A DNA stretch of 64,000 nt from Vicingaceae bacterium (GCA_028245195.1 JAOKCF010000009.1:26795-90794), one strand, 5' to 3'. Shown: positions 17,878 to 27,499, numbered from the stretch's first letter. The notes: generated by a model from the letters alone, not told the origin. Translations and numbers: made by a program.

Positions 17878-19097
17878 TTAAAACCATTTTGCCCAGATGT
17901 AATATAAACTAAATGCATATAAAAAAAATAGTCCGAAACAAGTAATGTGTTTTTCCAAGTTCGATAACAGTTGAACTGTATCTTTTTGAACTACAAAATA
18001 AATCAAACTAGCTAAAATTGGGGCCGTTACAAAAGAAACAGAAGTGGCAAAATCTACCAACTGCTTCATATTATCTAACTGAAAAACGAGCACAAAAAGA
18101 GCACCTATTGCTAAGCCTACTAGTAATAAGGGGTACAGTCGACTCTTAAATGTTGGCACACTCAATTGAAACGCTTTTTGCAACACTCTTGGGTAAGCAT
18201 CAAGCACAGTTAACGTGGTGCTAAACATTGTTGTAAATGCTGCCAAGGCAACAAAACCGAAAGACCACTTTCCCAAAGTGGAAACGTAAATTCCAATCAA
18301 TTGACCAGAAAAAGCAACTCCGCTATTAGGAAGCTCTGTTCCATTTTTGCCAAGTAACGCCGCACCCAGAGCTACAAATGCTACCGCCAAAGCTGTAGTT
18401 CCCCAATATCCAATATTAAAATCATAGATTGATTTTGAAATAGACAGTGGTTCTTGCTTTTCTCTTGCAGCATCTATTGTCCATTCAGAATGCCATAAGG
18501 CTATATCCAAAGGTGCAGGCATCCAGCCAATCAATGCAATTAAAAAAAATAAGTCGGTTTGACTATTAAAAGAAAAAGTTTGAATAGAGACCCCAGACGA
18601 ATCGCTAAAAATAAAAGCAGCTATTACCGTAATTAACGTATTTATAGCTAATAATATAATCACTGTCTTCATAATTCTATCCAGCACCCGGTAAGATCCA
18701 ACAATTAGAATTGAAGAACAGATGAACAGCAATAAACCTGAGATTTGCCAAAGCGGCAATGTTAAATTGAAAATAGAAGAAAATACACTAGCTGTAAGCA
18801 GGGTAACCACCGATTGAACATTGAACATTCCTGATATAGTTACTGCATAAAATAGCAGCATCGCCCATTTTCCTTGCTCAAAAAAAGCCTCCAATAAACT
18901 CTTCTTGTTGGCTGCTGCAAAAAGGGGGCCGATTTAAAAAAGGGATACTTAATGACATTCGCTGCAATAACAACCAATATCATTAAAAGTCCATAATTAG
19001 CTCCGGCCCTAGTAGATTGAACCAAATGAGAAACCCCAACAGCTGCACCGGCATATAAGAGACCCGGTCCAAGTCGAGCTAAAACAGCTTTCATCAA
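17878..19097 (-). pseudogene. Nramp-type metal transporter gene split by a frameshift
   Basis: Two overlapping frames make up one Nramp-like membrane protein of about 405 residues. The N-terminal part reads from 19097 (GPGLLYAGAAVGVSHLVQST) to NVIKYPFF. The rest reads in another frame through AAANKKSLLEAFFEQGKWA to the stop at 17878. Restoring one T in the A-rich stretch near 18931-18934 rejoins them, giving KFGP where the family has EFGP. The helix-1 motif DPGN of true metal-pumping Nramps is absent, and the helix-6 segment is MPAPLDIALWHS, so this is a divergent Nramp clade. A one-base deletion could be real or a sequencing error. Confidence 0.75.
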
Positions 19098-19098
19098 C

Positions 19099-19380
19099 TT
19101 AACCTACTCTACCAATTTTCTTTGTGTAATCGGCAGTTTTAGCTTCTAAATTAGAGGCAATTGTATTAAAGTGAGCCTTAATTTTTGCTCTACTTTCGCG
19201 GTTTGGATAAGCACAAACTTTATTCAACATTTCGATTCGATAATCAATAACTTGATCAATTATCTCATCCATTTTCTCAGCTTCCTTCGCGTCTCCATTT
19301 ACACTTTCAATGAAGGCATCTTCAATTAAAAAATTCGTTTTATTCTTAATTGCTTTCTTAAATTTTCTTCTGCTTGCCAT
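19099..19380 (-). CDS. Conserved small protein of unknown function
   Basis: This 93-residue protein is helical, charged and without a signal peptide or membrane segment. It starts MASRRKFKKAIKNKTNFLIE and is rich in Lys/Glu/Ile; the middle part (DEIIDQVIDYRIEML) looks like a coiled or bundled helix. It ends 1 nt before the start of the Nramp-like gene and is probably in one operon with it. I do not recognise a named family, though the composition and codon use look like a real Bacteroidota gene. Confidence 0.7.
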   Translation of the reverse strand: MASRRKFKKAIKNKTNFLIEDAFIESVNGDAKEAEKMDEIIDQVIDYRIEMLNKVCAYPNRESRAKIKAHFNTIASNLEAKTADYTKKIGRVG

Positions 19381-19515
19381 GATTTTAGTTTTGGTTAAAA
19401 ATAAGGAGAGTACTTCGAAACAAAAAGACTTTCTTTAAGAATCTATCAACGATAGATAATATTTAAGTAACCAGAATAAAAAACCCATTTGGCAATGTGT
19501 ATTTTTGCCATCCTA

Positions 19516-20055
19516 ATGAGCAAATTTTATTCTATCATTGATATTGAAGCTACTGGAGGTAATTCCAAGATTGGAAGAATTACCGAAGTGGCAATTTACC
19601 TTTACGATGGGAAAGATATTGTAAAAGAATACAATACACTTGTTAATCCCGAAAGGAGTATCCCCATTTATGTTCAACGATTAACCGGCATTACCGATAA
19701 AATGGTTTCAAAAGCACCTCTTTTTGCTGAAGTGGCAGATGACATCGCTACCTTTTTGAATGGGTCTTGCTTTGTAGCGCACAATGTAAAATCAGATTAC
19801 AGCTTTATAAAAGATGAGTTACAAAAGGCAGGAATAGAGTATAAAAGTGAGCACCTATGTACGCTTGAGTTATCAAAAACACTAATACCAGAGGCAAGCC
19901 ATCACGGGTTGGATAAAATTTGCAAACATTTAGGGATTGAGTTACCGAATCGGCACCGAGCGTCTGGCGATGCCCTAGCTACAGTAAAACTTTTTCAGTA
20001 TTTGCAACGAGTTGACAAAACTGACAAAATTCAAAGATTGATTAGAAAAGCCTAA
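19516..20055 (+). CDS. DnaQ-like 3'-5' exonuclease
   Basis: This stand-alone DEDD-type exonuclease of the DNA polymerase III epsilon family has 179 residues from the ATG at 19516. Exo I is IIDIEATGG at residues 6-14, Exo II lies in FVAHNVKSDYSFI, and Exo III-epsilon is HRASGDALATVKLF with the catalytic His and Asp. It could proofread or process nucleic acid ends; it lacks the polymerase-binding tail and a GIY-YIG domain. A TATTTTTG -7-like box at 19500-19507 lies just before the ATG and rules out the TTG at 19489. It overlaps the next small gene by 1 nt. Confidence 0.87.
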   Translation: MSKFYSIIDIEATGGNSKIGRITEVAIYLYDGKDIVKEYNTLVNPERSIPIYVQRLTGITDKMVSKAPLFAEVADDIATFLNGSCFVAHNVKSDYSFIKDELQKAGIEYKSEHLCTLELSKTLIPEASHHGLDKICKHLGIELPNRHRASGDALATVKLFQYLQRVDKTDKIQRLIRKA

Positions 20056-20186
20056 TGAAAGTTCAACCGCCTAACTTTAAACTTTGGCTAAAGCGAATCG
20101 GATTCGGAGGGTTTATATTCTTTTCCGTGAAAGGAATTATTTGGTTGCTCATCTTTTTTGGACTAGGCAGATATATCGGTTGCTAA
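20055..20186 (+). CDS. Small single-pass membrane protein (43 aa)
   Basis: This short gene starts with ATG overlapping the last base of the exonuclease stop codon (TAATG). It encodes MKVQPPNFKLWLKRIGFGG, then a hydrophobic helix with FFSVKGIIWLLIFFGLG, ending in RYIGC. A basic amphipathic start plus one membrane helix is a pattern I know from small Bacteroidota proteins of unknown function. The stop overlaps the stop of the convergent barrel gene by 4 nt. The start overlap argues for translational coupling to the exonuclease. Confidence 0.7.
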   Translation: MKVQPPNFKLWLKRIGFGGFIFFSVKGIIWLLIFFGLGRYIGC

Positions 20187-20932
20187 AAGAAATAAGAGAA
20201 ATTAATCTGAGCCGTAGGGTTAACATTTAAAACCGTTGTTTTCGAAATATCATCTCTGCTATCAAATGTAGACATTCTGGTGCCCCCAGCTGTTGTGTTT
20301 GTTGTATTGTCCGTAATACCTCCACCTACACTTACATATTGAAATCCGAGGTACAATTCAGTGCCTGCACTAAAATTCTTCGCTAAAAAATAATTAAAAC
20401 CCCCTCCTAAATTTAAACCTAGGGCAAAACCTCCGTCTCTAATAATTTCTCTCTCGGTTGATGCAGTTCCAAAAGTAGAAGTTTGACGATTCTCAATTTC
20501 ATTCCTTGATTTTCCTATCATAGAAATATCTAATTGTCCGAAAACAAATGGATCCAATCTTTTATTGGCCGTTAAATGTTTCTCTATCCCAATTGAAACA
20601 TTGACGCTAAAGCTTCTTCGCAGCGAATCAACTTCTACTAATAATGCTCCTGCACTATCAGCGGATTCTCTTAATGTTCTATTTAACTTAAATCCTAATC
20701 CCGTTCGTAATGCTAAATCATCTTTCAAGTAATACTTGGCAAATAAAATATTTTGTCCATACGTATTGTTATTGGTTGACAAATTTATATTATTAGTCAA
20801 GCCATTAACGACTATAGATGCACCAAAATCACCTGCTTTTGGTAAGAAATATTTTGTTGTATCTTGAGCTAAAACAGAAAATGAAAGGAAAAAGCTCGTT
20901 AATATTATAGCTATGGATTTTAATCTATTCAT
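20183..20932 (-). CDS. Outer-membrane beta-barrel protein
   Basis: The 249-residue protein has a signal peptide (basic start, hydrophobic to about residue 21, cleavage after VLAQ) and then alternating amphipathic strands of an OmpA/OmpW-sized barrel. It ends in TAQINFSYFF, a C-terminal aromatic strand expected for BAM recognition. Segments such as LRTGLGFKLNR and GFALGLNLGGGFNYFLA look like membrane strands. It is likely an outer-membrane porin-like protein of unknown cargo and appears monocistronic. I can assign the class but not the function. Confidence 0.85.
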   Translation of the reverse strand: MNRLKSIAIILTSFFLSFSVLAQDTTKYFLPKAGDFGASIVVNGLTNNINLSTNNNTYGQNILFAKYYLKDDLALRTGLGFKLNRTLRESADSAGALLVEVDSLRRSFSVNVSIGIEKHLTANKRLDPFVFGQLDISMIGKSRNEIENRQTSTFGTASTEREIIRDGGFALGLNLGGGFNYFLAKNFSAGTELYLGFQYVSVGGGITDNTTNTTAGGTRMSTFDSRDDISKTTVLNVNPTAQINFSYFF

Positions 20933-20979
20933 GTGTTTGTTGTTTGAGACAAATAACTGAAAACTCCAGCTGTTATTGT

Positions 20980-21633
20980 CTAACTCTTAAAAGATTTATC
21001 CTTTAACATAGGCACAAAACTAAACTCTCCGTATGTTTCTGTTTTGAATTCATTCTCGGCAATTTTAATAATTCTTTGCATCTCTTGCTTGTCTGTATCT
21101 CCTAATGGAATAACCATCATACCTCCAACTTTAAGCTGTTCTAAAAGGTCTTGAGGTATAAATGGTGCAGCTGCGGTGATAATTATTTTATCGAATGGAG
21201 CATAACCCGGTAATCCTTTGTATCCATCACCAAAAAACAATTTTGGAAAGTGCCCCAATTGATTCAACATCTTTTTAGATTTCATGTGCAATGAACGGTG
21301 TCTTTCTATGCTAAAAACCTTGACGCTCATTTCCATTAACACACTGCATTGATAACCCGAACCGGTTCCAATTTCAAGCACTTTTTCGCTCTTTCTCAAT
21401 TCCAATAGCTGAGTTTGAAATGCAACCGTAAATGGGTGAGATATAGTTTGTTCTGATCCAATTGGGAACGCTTGATTCTTGTATGCAAAATTTACAAATG
21501 CATTATCTAAAAATAAATGTCTTGGAACCTTATCAATTGCATCCAGAACAGTCTTGTCAGAAATACCTTTCGACCTTAGTAGTTCTAATAACTTCCGTCG
21601 CATTCCTTTATGTCTGTAAGTATCATTTAGCAT
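20980..21633 (-). CDS. pcm: Protein-L-isoaspartate O-methyltransferase
   Basis: Pcm methylates abnormal isoaspartyl residues in aged proteins using SAM, starting their repair. The 217-residue length is normal. The substrate-binding block AFPIGSEQTISHPFTVAFQT (near 70-89) precedes the SAM motif VLEIGTGSGYQCSVL, and later IIITAAAPFIPQDLLEQLK and GGMMVIPLG are typical. The starting MLNDTYRHKGMRRKLLELL is the usual N-terminal helix. It lies alone between the barrel gene and the divergent Gfo/Idh gene. Confidence 0.95.
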   Translation of the reverse strand: MLNDTYRHKGMRRKLLELLRSKGISDKTVLDAIDKVPRHLFLDNAFVNFAYKNQAFPIGSEQTISHPFTVAFQTQLLELRKSEKVLEIGTGSGYQCSVLMEMSVKVFSIERHRSLHMKSKKMLNQLGHFPKLFFGDGYKGLPGYAPFDKIIITAAAPFIPQDLLEQLKVGGMMVIPLGDTDKQEMQRIIKIAENEFKTETYGEFSFVPMLKDKSFKS

Positions 21634-21769
21634 GTTACAAAAAAAGATGATTTAATCCTTGCATGCGTTAAATCATACGCTTCTTTTTCAATAAAAAAAT
21701 GTTAACAAAGCAATTCTGCTAGTTGGTATTTTAAAACCTCCTTTACCGTACTTTGTAAAAAATCATTTT

Positions 21770-22759
21770 ATGCTAAAAATAGGTGTTTTAGGTGCAGGTC
21801 ATTTGGGAAAAATTCACATCCGAATTTTATTAGAACATGAAGATTTCGCATTGGTTGGGTTCTACGATCCGAATAAAGAAAATGCAAAAAAAGTTTCTGT
21901 AGAGTTTGAATTAAAAGCCTTTGATTCTATTGAAGAATTAGTGAATGCTGTAGATGCTGTAGACATCGTTACTCCTACATTATCTCATTACGATTGCGCT
22001 GTCATTGCAGTCAGACAAACAAAACATATTTTTATTGAAAAACCTATTACCAATACGGTTGAAGAAGCTCGAAAATTAATCAATCTATCAGAAGAAGCAG
22101 GGGTTAAGGTTCAAGTTGGTCACGTAGAACGTTTCAATCCGGCCTTTACAGCAACGAAACCTTACATTAAGCATCCAATGTTTATTGAAACTCATAGATT
22201 GGCACAGTTTAACCCCAGGGGCACAGATGTTTCAGTAGTATTGGATTTAATGATACACGACTTAGACATTATTCTCAGTATTGTCGATAGCAATGTAAAA
22301 AGAGTTAGCGCAAGTGGCGTAGCTGTTTTAAGTGACACACCTGATATAGCAAATGCTAGAATTGAATTTGACAATGGTTGCGTTGCAAACTTAACAACAA
22401 GTCGTATATCTCTGAAAAACATGAGAAAAACTCGAATTTTTCAAAAAGACGCATATTTATCTGTGGATTTTCTAGAAAAGCAAAGTGAAGTTGTTCGTCT
22501 ATCTAACGTTGAAGGTGAACCAGACCCATTATCAGTTACGATTGACTTACCTGACGGTAAAGGTCAAAAACTAATCTATTTCGAAAAGCCAGATATTGAA
22601 AGTAACAATGCCATAAAAGATGAATTAACAGCTTTTGCACATGCAATTAATTCAAATACAACCCCTGCTGTTAGCATACATGATGGATATAAGGCGCTAG
22701 ATGTTGCTCATCAAATTATCGACAAATTGGAGTTTAATAGACAAAATTCCATTATTTAA
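21770..22759 (+). CDS. Gfo/Idh/MocA-family NAD(P)-dependent oxidoreductase
   Basis: The 329-residue protein has an N-terminal Rossmann fold (KIGVLGAGHLGKIHIRIL at residues 3-20) and the family EKPIT segment (FIEKPITNTVEEAR near 87-100). The C-terminal domain starts around VQVGHVERFNPAF. Such enzymes oxidise or reduce sugars or sugar nucleotides. The genes after it (lipoprotein, polyprenyl-phosphate sugar transferase) suggest a role in surface polysaccharide precursor supply, but this is inference. A TTG with 23-nt spacing to TACTTTG upstream is a weak promoter candidate. Confidence 0.92.
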   Translation: MLKIGVLGAGHLGKIHIRILLEHEDFALVGFYDPNKENAKKVSVEFELKAFDSIEELVNAVDAVDIVTPTLSHYDCAVIAVRQTKHIFIEKPITNTVEEARKLINLSEEAGVKVQVGHVERFNPAFTATKPYIKHPMFIETHRLAQFNPRGTDVSVVLDLMIHDLDIILSIVDSNVKRVSASGVAVLSDTPDIANARIEFDNGCVANLTTSRISLKNMRKTRIFQKDAYLSVDFLEKQSEVVRLSNVEGEPDPLSVTIDLPDGKGQKLIYFEKPDIESNNAIKDELTAFAHAINSNTTPAVSIHDGYKALDVAHQIIDKLEFNRQNSII

Positions 22760-22811
22760 ACAATAATTAGGAATTTCGTGTGTTTAGTTTCAGTAATCCC
22801 AACCTCTTCAT

Positions 22812-23663
22812 ATGAAGAACCAGTACCTATTTATTGTCTGTATTACAATAATTTCACTTTTTTCTTGTGAAAAGCAGAAATCCATAGTTCCGGGGTTCTT
22901 AAAAATTGACGATGTTATTTTAAGAGCTACTCCAACACAAGGCTCTAGTAGTGATCGAATTACCGACATAAACGTTTTTATCAACGATCAATCTATCGGT
23001 ATTTTCGAATTGCCCGCACTCATTCCTATTCAACAAACAGGTAAGGTAAACCTCAAAATTAGATGTATTATTTATAAAAATGGGCAGTCTAATGAGAAGG
23101 TAGATTATCCTTTATACACAACATTTAGTTTAGACACCACCTTTGTGCCTGAAACACAAATGAAAATAACGCCTGTGGTTCGATATCAAAGCTCTACTAT
23201 ATTTGATGATCCTTGGTCGGGTGAAGATTTTGAAACAGGAGTAAATTTTAATTACCATCCCTTATCCGATACTGTTTTTCAAAGAATAACTGACCCAGCT
23301 CAAGCATTTGAGGGCGCCTCAGGTTTGGCGTACCTTACCGAAAGTATGGACTTTTTTGAAGCCTGGTCGCCTACGTTTTCAAATATTCCTAGAAATGGAG
23401 TAGATGTTTGGTTAGAAATGGATTACAAGTCCACCCACAAATTTGCGATAAGTGTATTTGTAAATGGAACTGCCCCCTCCAATCAACGTTCAATTGTATT
23501 TTTCAATCCCCGTGCTACCTATGGAAAAGTCTATGTTGAACTGAATTCTGTTTTTTCGACGCTTTCAGGAGCATTCAATTATACGCTAGCAATTGGTTTT
23601 CCAAAGCAAACCGGGGAAGTTGCTCATTTTTATATAGACAACGTTAAATTGGTTCGGTTTTGA
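22812..23663 (+). CDS. Lipoprotein of unknown function
   Basis: This 283-residue protein has a lipoprotein signal (hydrophobic to residue 17, then LFSC with Cys at residue 19). The mature part is beta-rich without a family I recognise: it starts EKQKSIVPGFLKIDDV, has an extended middle, and ends with a jelly-roll-like stretch (AHFYIDNVKLVRF). Its stop overlaps the TTG start of the sugar transferase by 3 nt, so the two are translationally coupled. A role near the outer membrane in surface glycan assembly is possible from context only. Confidence 0.75.
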   Translation: MKNQYLFIVCITIISLFSCEKQKSIVPGFLKIDDVILRATPTQGSSSDRITDINVFINDQSIGIFELPALIPIQQTGKVNLKIRCIIYKNGQSNEKVDYPLYTTFSLDTTFVPETQMKITPVVRYQSSTIFDDPWSGEDFETGVNFNYHPLSDTVFQRITDPAQAFEGASGLAYLTESMDFFEAWSPTFSNIPRNGVDVWLEMDYKSTHKFAISVFVNGTAPSNQRSIVFFNPRATYGKVYVELNSVFSTLSGAFNYTLAIGFPKQTGEVAHFYIDNVKLVRF

Positions 23664-25075
23664 ATAAAAATTTACAAGCTCTCAAATACATTTTATTCGA
23701 CTTCATAGGTGCAGCAATCGCTTGGGCGCTATTTTTTCGATTTCGAAAAATGTACCTTGAACCCTCAAAGTTCGGCTATGAAGTACCTTTAAACATTGAT
23801 GATACGTTCATATATGGATTACTTTTTATACCTACCTGCTGGGTACTTCTTTACGCTACCACAGGATTTTACAAGACTCCGTATCGAAAATCAAGGTTAA
23901 AAGAGCTAAGCCAAACCTTAACAGTCAGCATATTAGGATGCACCTTGTTGTTTTTCGTTTTTATCCTCGATGATGAAATTAACACCTACAAGGATTATTA
24001 CCTATCCTATTTATATATTCTCTTCTTTCACCTTGTTATTACTTTTTTGTTCCGGTTTTTAATTACTAGCAGAACCGTTTACAGAATACAAAACCGAGAA
24101 ATTGGATTCAATACCATAATTATTGGCTCCAATGAAAAAGCGGTAGCCCTATTTATAGAAATGCAAGGAGAGAAAAAATCATTCGGCAATAAATTTATTG
24201 GATTCGCGAGGGTTAATAAAAAAGACGAGTACCTTTTAAATGACCACCTTCCCTTCTTAGGAAACTCTTCTGAGTTGAAAAAAATAATTCAAGAAAACGA
24301 CATAGAAGAAGCTATTATTGCAATAGAATCTTCAGAACATTTAAGTCTTGAAAAGATAATCGGAGAGTTGGAAGGACTGAATGTAATCGTGAAGGTTATT
24401 CCTGACATGTATGACATACTCAGTGGCTCAGTTAAAATGAGTTCTATTTTTGGCGCTCCACTGATCATTATTAATAGAGAAATTATGCCGGCTTGGCAGC
24501 AAACTGTTAAGAGAGGTATTGACATTGCTGCTTCGTTATTTGCATTAACTGTTTTTAGCCCGCTTTACCTCATTGTTAGCATGCTTGTTAAATCAAGCTC
24601 TAGAGGACCAGTCATTTTTTCACAAGAACGAATTGGTGTACACGGTAAACCTTTTATGATTCATAAGTTTCGCTCCATGTACACGGATGCAGAAAAAAAG
24701 GGACCAGCTTTATCAAGTGAAAATGACCCTAGAATTACGCCGTTTGGGAAGTTCATGAGAAAGACGCGATTGGATGAAATTCCTCAATTCTACAATGTAC
24801 TAATCGGCGATATGGCTTTAGTAGGACCTCGTCCTGAAAGACAATTTTTTATCGATAAAATTGTAAAAAAGGCTGCCCACTACAATCATTTACTCAAAGT
24901 TAGACCGGGAATAACTTCTTGGGGTCAAGTAAAGTACGGATATGCTGAAAACGTTGACCAAATGATTGAACGTTTAAAATATGACATTATTTACATTGAA
25001 AATATGTCACTTACAGTTGACATTAAAATTTTAATCTACACGGTCTTAATTGTAATAAAGGGCAGTGGAAAATAA
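23660..25075 (+). CDS. Exopolysaccharide polyprenyl-phosphate sugar transferase (WcaJ/WbaP type)
   Basis: This enzyme transfers a sugar-phosphate to undecaprenyl phosphate, starting synthesis of an exopolysaccharide or O-antigen unit. The 471 residues have four to five membrane helices in the first 130, a Rossmann-like middle domain (TIIIGSNEKAVALF), a re-entrant helix near 275-310 (KRGIDIAASLFAL) and the catalytic domain. The latter shows HKFRSMYTDAE, TRLDEIPQFYNVLIGDM and LVGPRPERQFF. The start is TTG at 23660, overlapping the lipoprotein stop. There is no adjacent polysaccharide gene cluster, which is unusual for this enzyme. Confidence 0.93.
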   Translation: MNKNLQALKYILFDFIGAAIAWALFFRFRKMYLEPSKFGYEVPLNIDDTFIYGLLFIPTCWVLLYATTGFYKTPYRKSRLKELSQTLTVSILGCTLLFFVFILDDEINTYKDYYLSYLYILFFHLVITFLFRFLITSRTVYRIQNREIGFNTIIIGSNEKAVALFIEMQGEKKSFGNKFIGFARVNKKDEYLLNDHLPFLGNSSELKKIIQENDIEEAIIAIESSEHLSLEKIIGELEGLNVIVKVIPDMYDILSGSVKMSSIFGAPLIIINREIMPAWQQTVKRGIDIAASLFALTVFSPLYLIVSMLVKSSSRGPVIFSQERIGVHGKPFMIHKFRSMYTDAEKKGPALSSENDPRITPFGKFMRKTRLDEIPQFYNVLIGDMALVGPRPERQFFIDKIVKKAAHYNHLLKVRPGITSWGQVKYGYAENVDQMIERLKYDIIYIENMSLTVDIKILIYTVLIVIKGSGK

Positions 25076-25128
25076 GTTTTGTTTGCCCTGCTCCATTGGG
25101 TAATTTAGTAGCTTTAAAAATTGATATT

Positions 25129-26016
25129 ATGAAGAATGTAGCTGTCATTGGAGCAGGAACCATGGGCAATGGAATTGCTCATACTTTTGCCCAATTTGGA
25201 TTTCAAGTGTCGTTAATTGACATTTCTCAAGATTCGTTGGATAAAGCGCGTAAAACCATTACAAAAAATCTTGATCGACTGGTTGCCAAAGAGCGATTAA
25301 CGGAATTACAAAAGGAACAAACTCTTGCTAACCTAAAAACATTTACGAAGTTAGAAGAAGGTGTAAAGTCTGCTGATTTAGTAGTTGAGGCTGCTACAGA
25401 AAACATCGACATAAAACTGAGTATTTTTAAAACACTGGATAAAGTTTGTCCACCTGCAACTATTTTAGCGAGTAACACCTCATCTATTTCCATCACAAAA
25501 ATAGGTTCTGTCACCAATCGACCAGATAAGGTAATTGGAATGCACTTTATGAACCCAGTGCCAATTATGAAGTTAGTGGAAATCATTAGAGGTTATGCAA
25601 CATCTGATGAAGTAACTAATCTAATCATGGAAACCTCTAAGAAGCTTGGTAAAACTCCAACTGAGGTAAATGATTACCCTGGTTTTATTGCAAACAGGAT
25701 TCTAATGCCCATGATTAACGAAGCGATTTATTCGCTTTATGAAGGAGTTGCCGGCGCAGAAGAGATTGATACCGTTATGAAGCTAGGCATGGCTCACCCA
25801 ATGGGACCACTTCAGTTAGCAGATTTTATTGGTTTAGATGTCTGTTTATCGATTTTACAAGTATTAAATGACGGCTTTGGAAATCCTAAATATGCACCTT
25901 GTCCATTACTTGTGAACATGGTCACAGCAGGTAAATTAGGCGATAAATCAGGCGAAGGTTTCTATAACCACACACATGGCACCAAAGAACTGATTGTTGC
26001 AGATAATTTTAAGTAG
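25129..26016 (+). CDS. 3-hydroxyacyl-CoA (3-hydroxybutyryl-CoA) dehydrogenase
   Basis: This NAD-dependent dehydrogenase of 295 residues from the ATG at 25129 oxidises 3-hydroxyacyl-CoA. The Rossmann motif VAVIGAGTMGNGIAHTFAQ is at residues 4-22, and VVEAATENIDIK and LASNTSSISITK follow. MHFMNPVPIMKLVEII with the catalytic His comes next, and the C-terminal domain carries NDYPGFIANRILMPMINEA. It could feed butyrate-type or phenylacetate (PaaH-like) catabolism, but it is far from paa and separately transcribed. The open frame extends to 25096, but homology starts at MKNVAVIG. Confidence 0.93.
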   Translation: MKNVAVIGAGTMGNGIAHTFAQFGFQVSLIDISQDSLDKARKTITKNLDRLVAKERLTELQKEQTLANLKTFTKLEEGVKSADLVVEAATENIDIKLSIFKTLDKVCPPATILASNTSSISITKIGSVTNRPDKVIGMHFMNPVPIMKLVEIIRGYATSDEVTNLIMETSKKLGKTPTEVNDYPGFIANRILMPMINEAIYSLYEGVAGAEEIDTVMKLGMAHPMGPLQLADFIGLDVCLSILQVLNDGFGNPKYAPCPLLVNMVTAGKLGDKSGEGFYNHTHGTKELIVADNFK

Positions 26017-26035
26017 CAAGCCCTTTTAAAAGAAT

Positions 26036-26065
26036 AAAAAAGCGAACTAAAGAGTTCGCTTTTTT
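26036..26065 (+). terminator. Rho-independent terminator after the dehydrogenase gene
   Basis: Arms 26036-26048 and 26053-26065 (AAAAAAGCGAACT against AGTTCGCTTTTTT) pair perfectly over 13 bp with a 4-nt loop and a terminal T run. Confidence 0.9.
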
Positions 26066-26108
26066 ATATTACAAATTTTACCCATTTTTGGCATTAGATA
26101 AAATAACA

Positions 26109-26876
26109 ATGGCATTATTTCAAGAATTGGAAAAACAAGGAGTTAAATTATTCAAGTACAGAGGAACGCTTCCTATTTTCATTTTAGTTGCGGCACTTGC
26201 CTTGTATGCATATCAATGTTATTCCCCTTCGTTTACCGGGGTTGAGCAATACTTCCCATCTGAAGGAAACATTTATCAAATAATCTGTTTGGTTGTGTCC
26301 CTAATTGGATTGTTCATTCGAATCCATACATTAGGCTTTGTCATTCCAAATACTTCAGGAAGAAATACGCAAGAACAAATTGCTGACGGTATAAATAAAT
26401 CAGGTATGTATTCTTTATTGAGACACCCGCTATATTTAGGCAACTTTTTAATGTGGTTAGGTATTGGCATGTTAACAGAAAACATTTGGTTTAATATTAT
26501 CTTTATTCTTAGTTTTTGGTTGTACTATGAGCGAATTATGTACGCTGAAGAAACATTCTTAATTAATAAGTTTGGAGACGAATATACTAAATGGTCAAAG
26601 GATGTACCACCTTTTATTCCGCGACTCTCTAATTACGAAAAACCAGCCTTGGATTTTGCTTGGAGAAAAGTAATCCGACAAGAAAAAAGTGGAATTGCAG
26701 CTCTTTTTATCGTCTTCATGCTTTTCCATCAGGTAGAGTGCTACTTTAACGAGGCAACATTAGACTTTACTATGAGCCTTTGGAATTTACTCTTCATCAT
26801 TTTCACTACCTATATCATTGTTGTGAAGCTAATTCAGAAAACAACTGACTGGTTAGACATAGAGAAAACTCGCTAA
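26109..26876 (+). CDS. Isoprenylcysteine methyltransferase-like membrane protein
   Basis: From the ATG at 26109 this is a 255-residue membrane protein with about five helices. The ICMT/PEMT family signature SLLRHPLYLGNFLMWLGIGM is followed by YYERIMYAEETFLINKFGDE, a conserved acidic motif of the family. Such enzymes methylate lipids or small thiols with SAM; the substrate here is unknown. The open frame starts at a TTG at 26088, but the ATG seven codons later is preferred. It ends overlapping the convergent DUF4294 gene by 4 nt. Confidence 0.82.
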   Translation: MALFQELEKQGVKLFKYRGTLPIFILVAALALYAYQCYSPSFTGVEQYFPSEGNIYQIICLVVSLIGLFIRIHTLGFVIPNTSGRNTQEQIADGINKSGMYSLLRHPLYLGNFLMWLGIGMLTENIWFNIIFILSFWLYYERIMYAEETFLINKFGDEYTKWSKDVPPFIPRLSNYEKPALDFAWRKVIRQEKSGIAALFIVFMLFHQVECYFNEATLDFTMSLWNLLFIIFTTYIIVVKLIQKTTDWLDIEKTR

Positions 26877-27499
26877 AGATTATTTTTTCTCATTCGTTTT
26901 TGGTAAGGAATTGCGCCGCTTTCCATTTGCTGCACTATTTCTTCCACTAACAAATCTTCCCCGTCAGGGTCATATTTAAGCTTTAGGTTAGACCCAAACA
27001 ATCTAGCGAGGGATTGCCAAATAAATGCTGAAAACGAACCTCTTAATGTTTTAATTAACTCGAAAGAAGAATTACTAGTTTGCCGATCAATTAACTTCAC
27101 CAACAGTATCCCCTGTTTAATGGTTAACCTCTTTAATTCCCCTTCAAATTCCTGCTTTAGTTCATCTTCTAGAGCAGCTAAAAATTTCTTTTGCTCCCGA
27201 TCTGTCTTCATTGTCTTCAGCGTATCGTCAAAGTCATTCAACATGACTCCCGCCAATTCTGCATACGGAAATACTTTAACAACATAACGCTTTAACCTAC
27301 CGTAACGACGTCGGACTTGTTTTGAGAAACGCTTCTTACCATTTACTGTAATTGACTTAAACGTATACATCGGAAAGGTATCTCCATCAATCACCACCAT
27401 TTCTAACACTGTAATATCATCTGTTGTTGGTTGTGCTTGGAGCGCTAACTCCGTAATGAAAAAAGTAAAAAAGAATGCAAAAACGAAAAGTAATCTCAT
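26873..27499 (-). CDS. DUF4294 family secreted protein
   Basis: The 208-residue protein has an N-terminal signal peptide (hydrophobic to about residue 20, LALQAQ cleavage) and the DUF4294 domain. Characteristic blocks are GDTFPMYTFKSITV, a very basic segment (SKQVRRRYGRLKRYVVKVFPYAELAG) and IKQGILLVKLIDRQT, followed by LRGSFSAFIWQSLARLFG. It is Bacteroidota-specific and of unknown function, probably periplasmic. The stop overlaps that of the convergent gene. The 71-nt gap to 27571 holds the divergent promoters of this gene and the tRNA operon. Confidence 0.9.
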   Translation of the reverse strand: MRLLFVFAFFFTFFITELALQAQPTTDDITVLEMVVIDGDTFPMYTFKSITVNGKKRFSKQVRRRYGRLKRYVVKVFPYAELAGVMLNDFDDTLKTMKTDREQKKFLAALEDELKQEFEGELKRLTIKQGILLVKLIDRQTSNSSFELIKTLRGSFSAFIWQSLARLFGSNLKLKYDPDGEDLLVEEIVQQMESGAIPYQKRMRKNNL

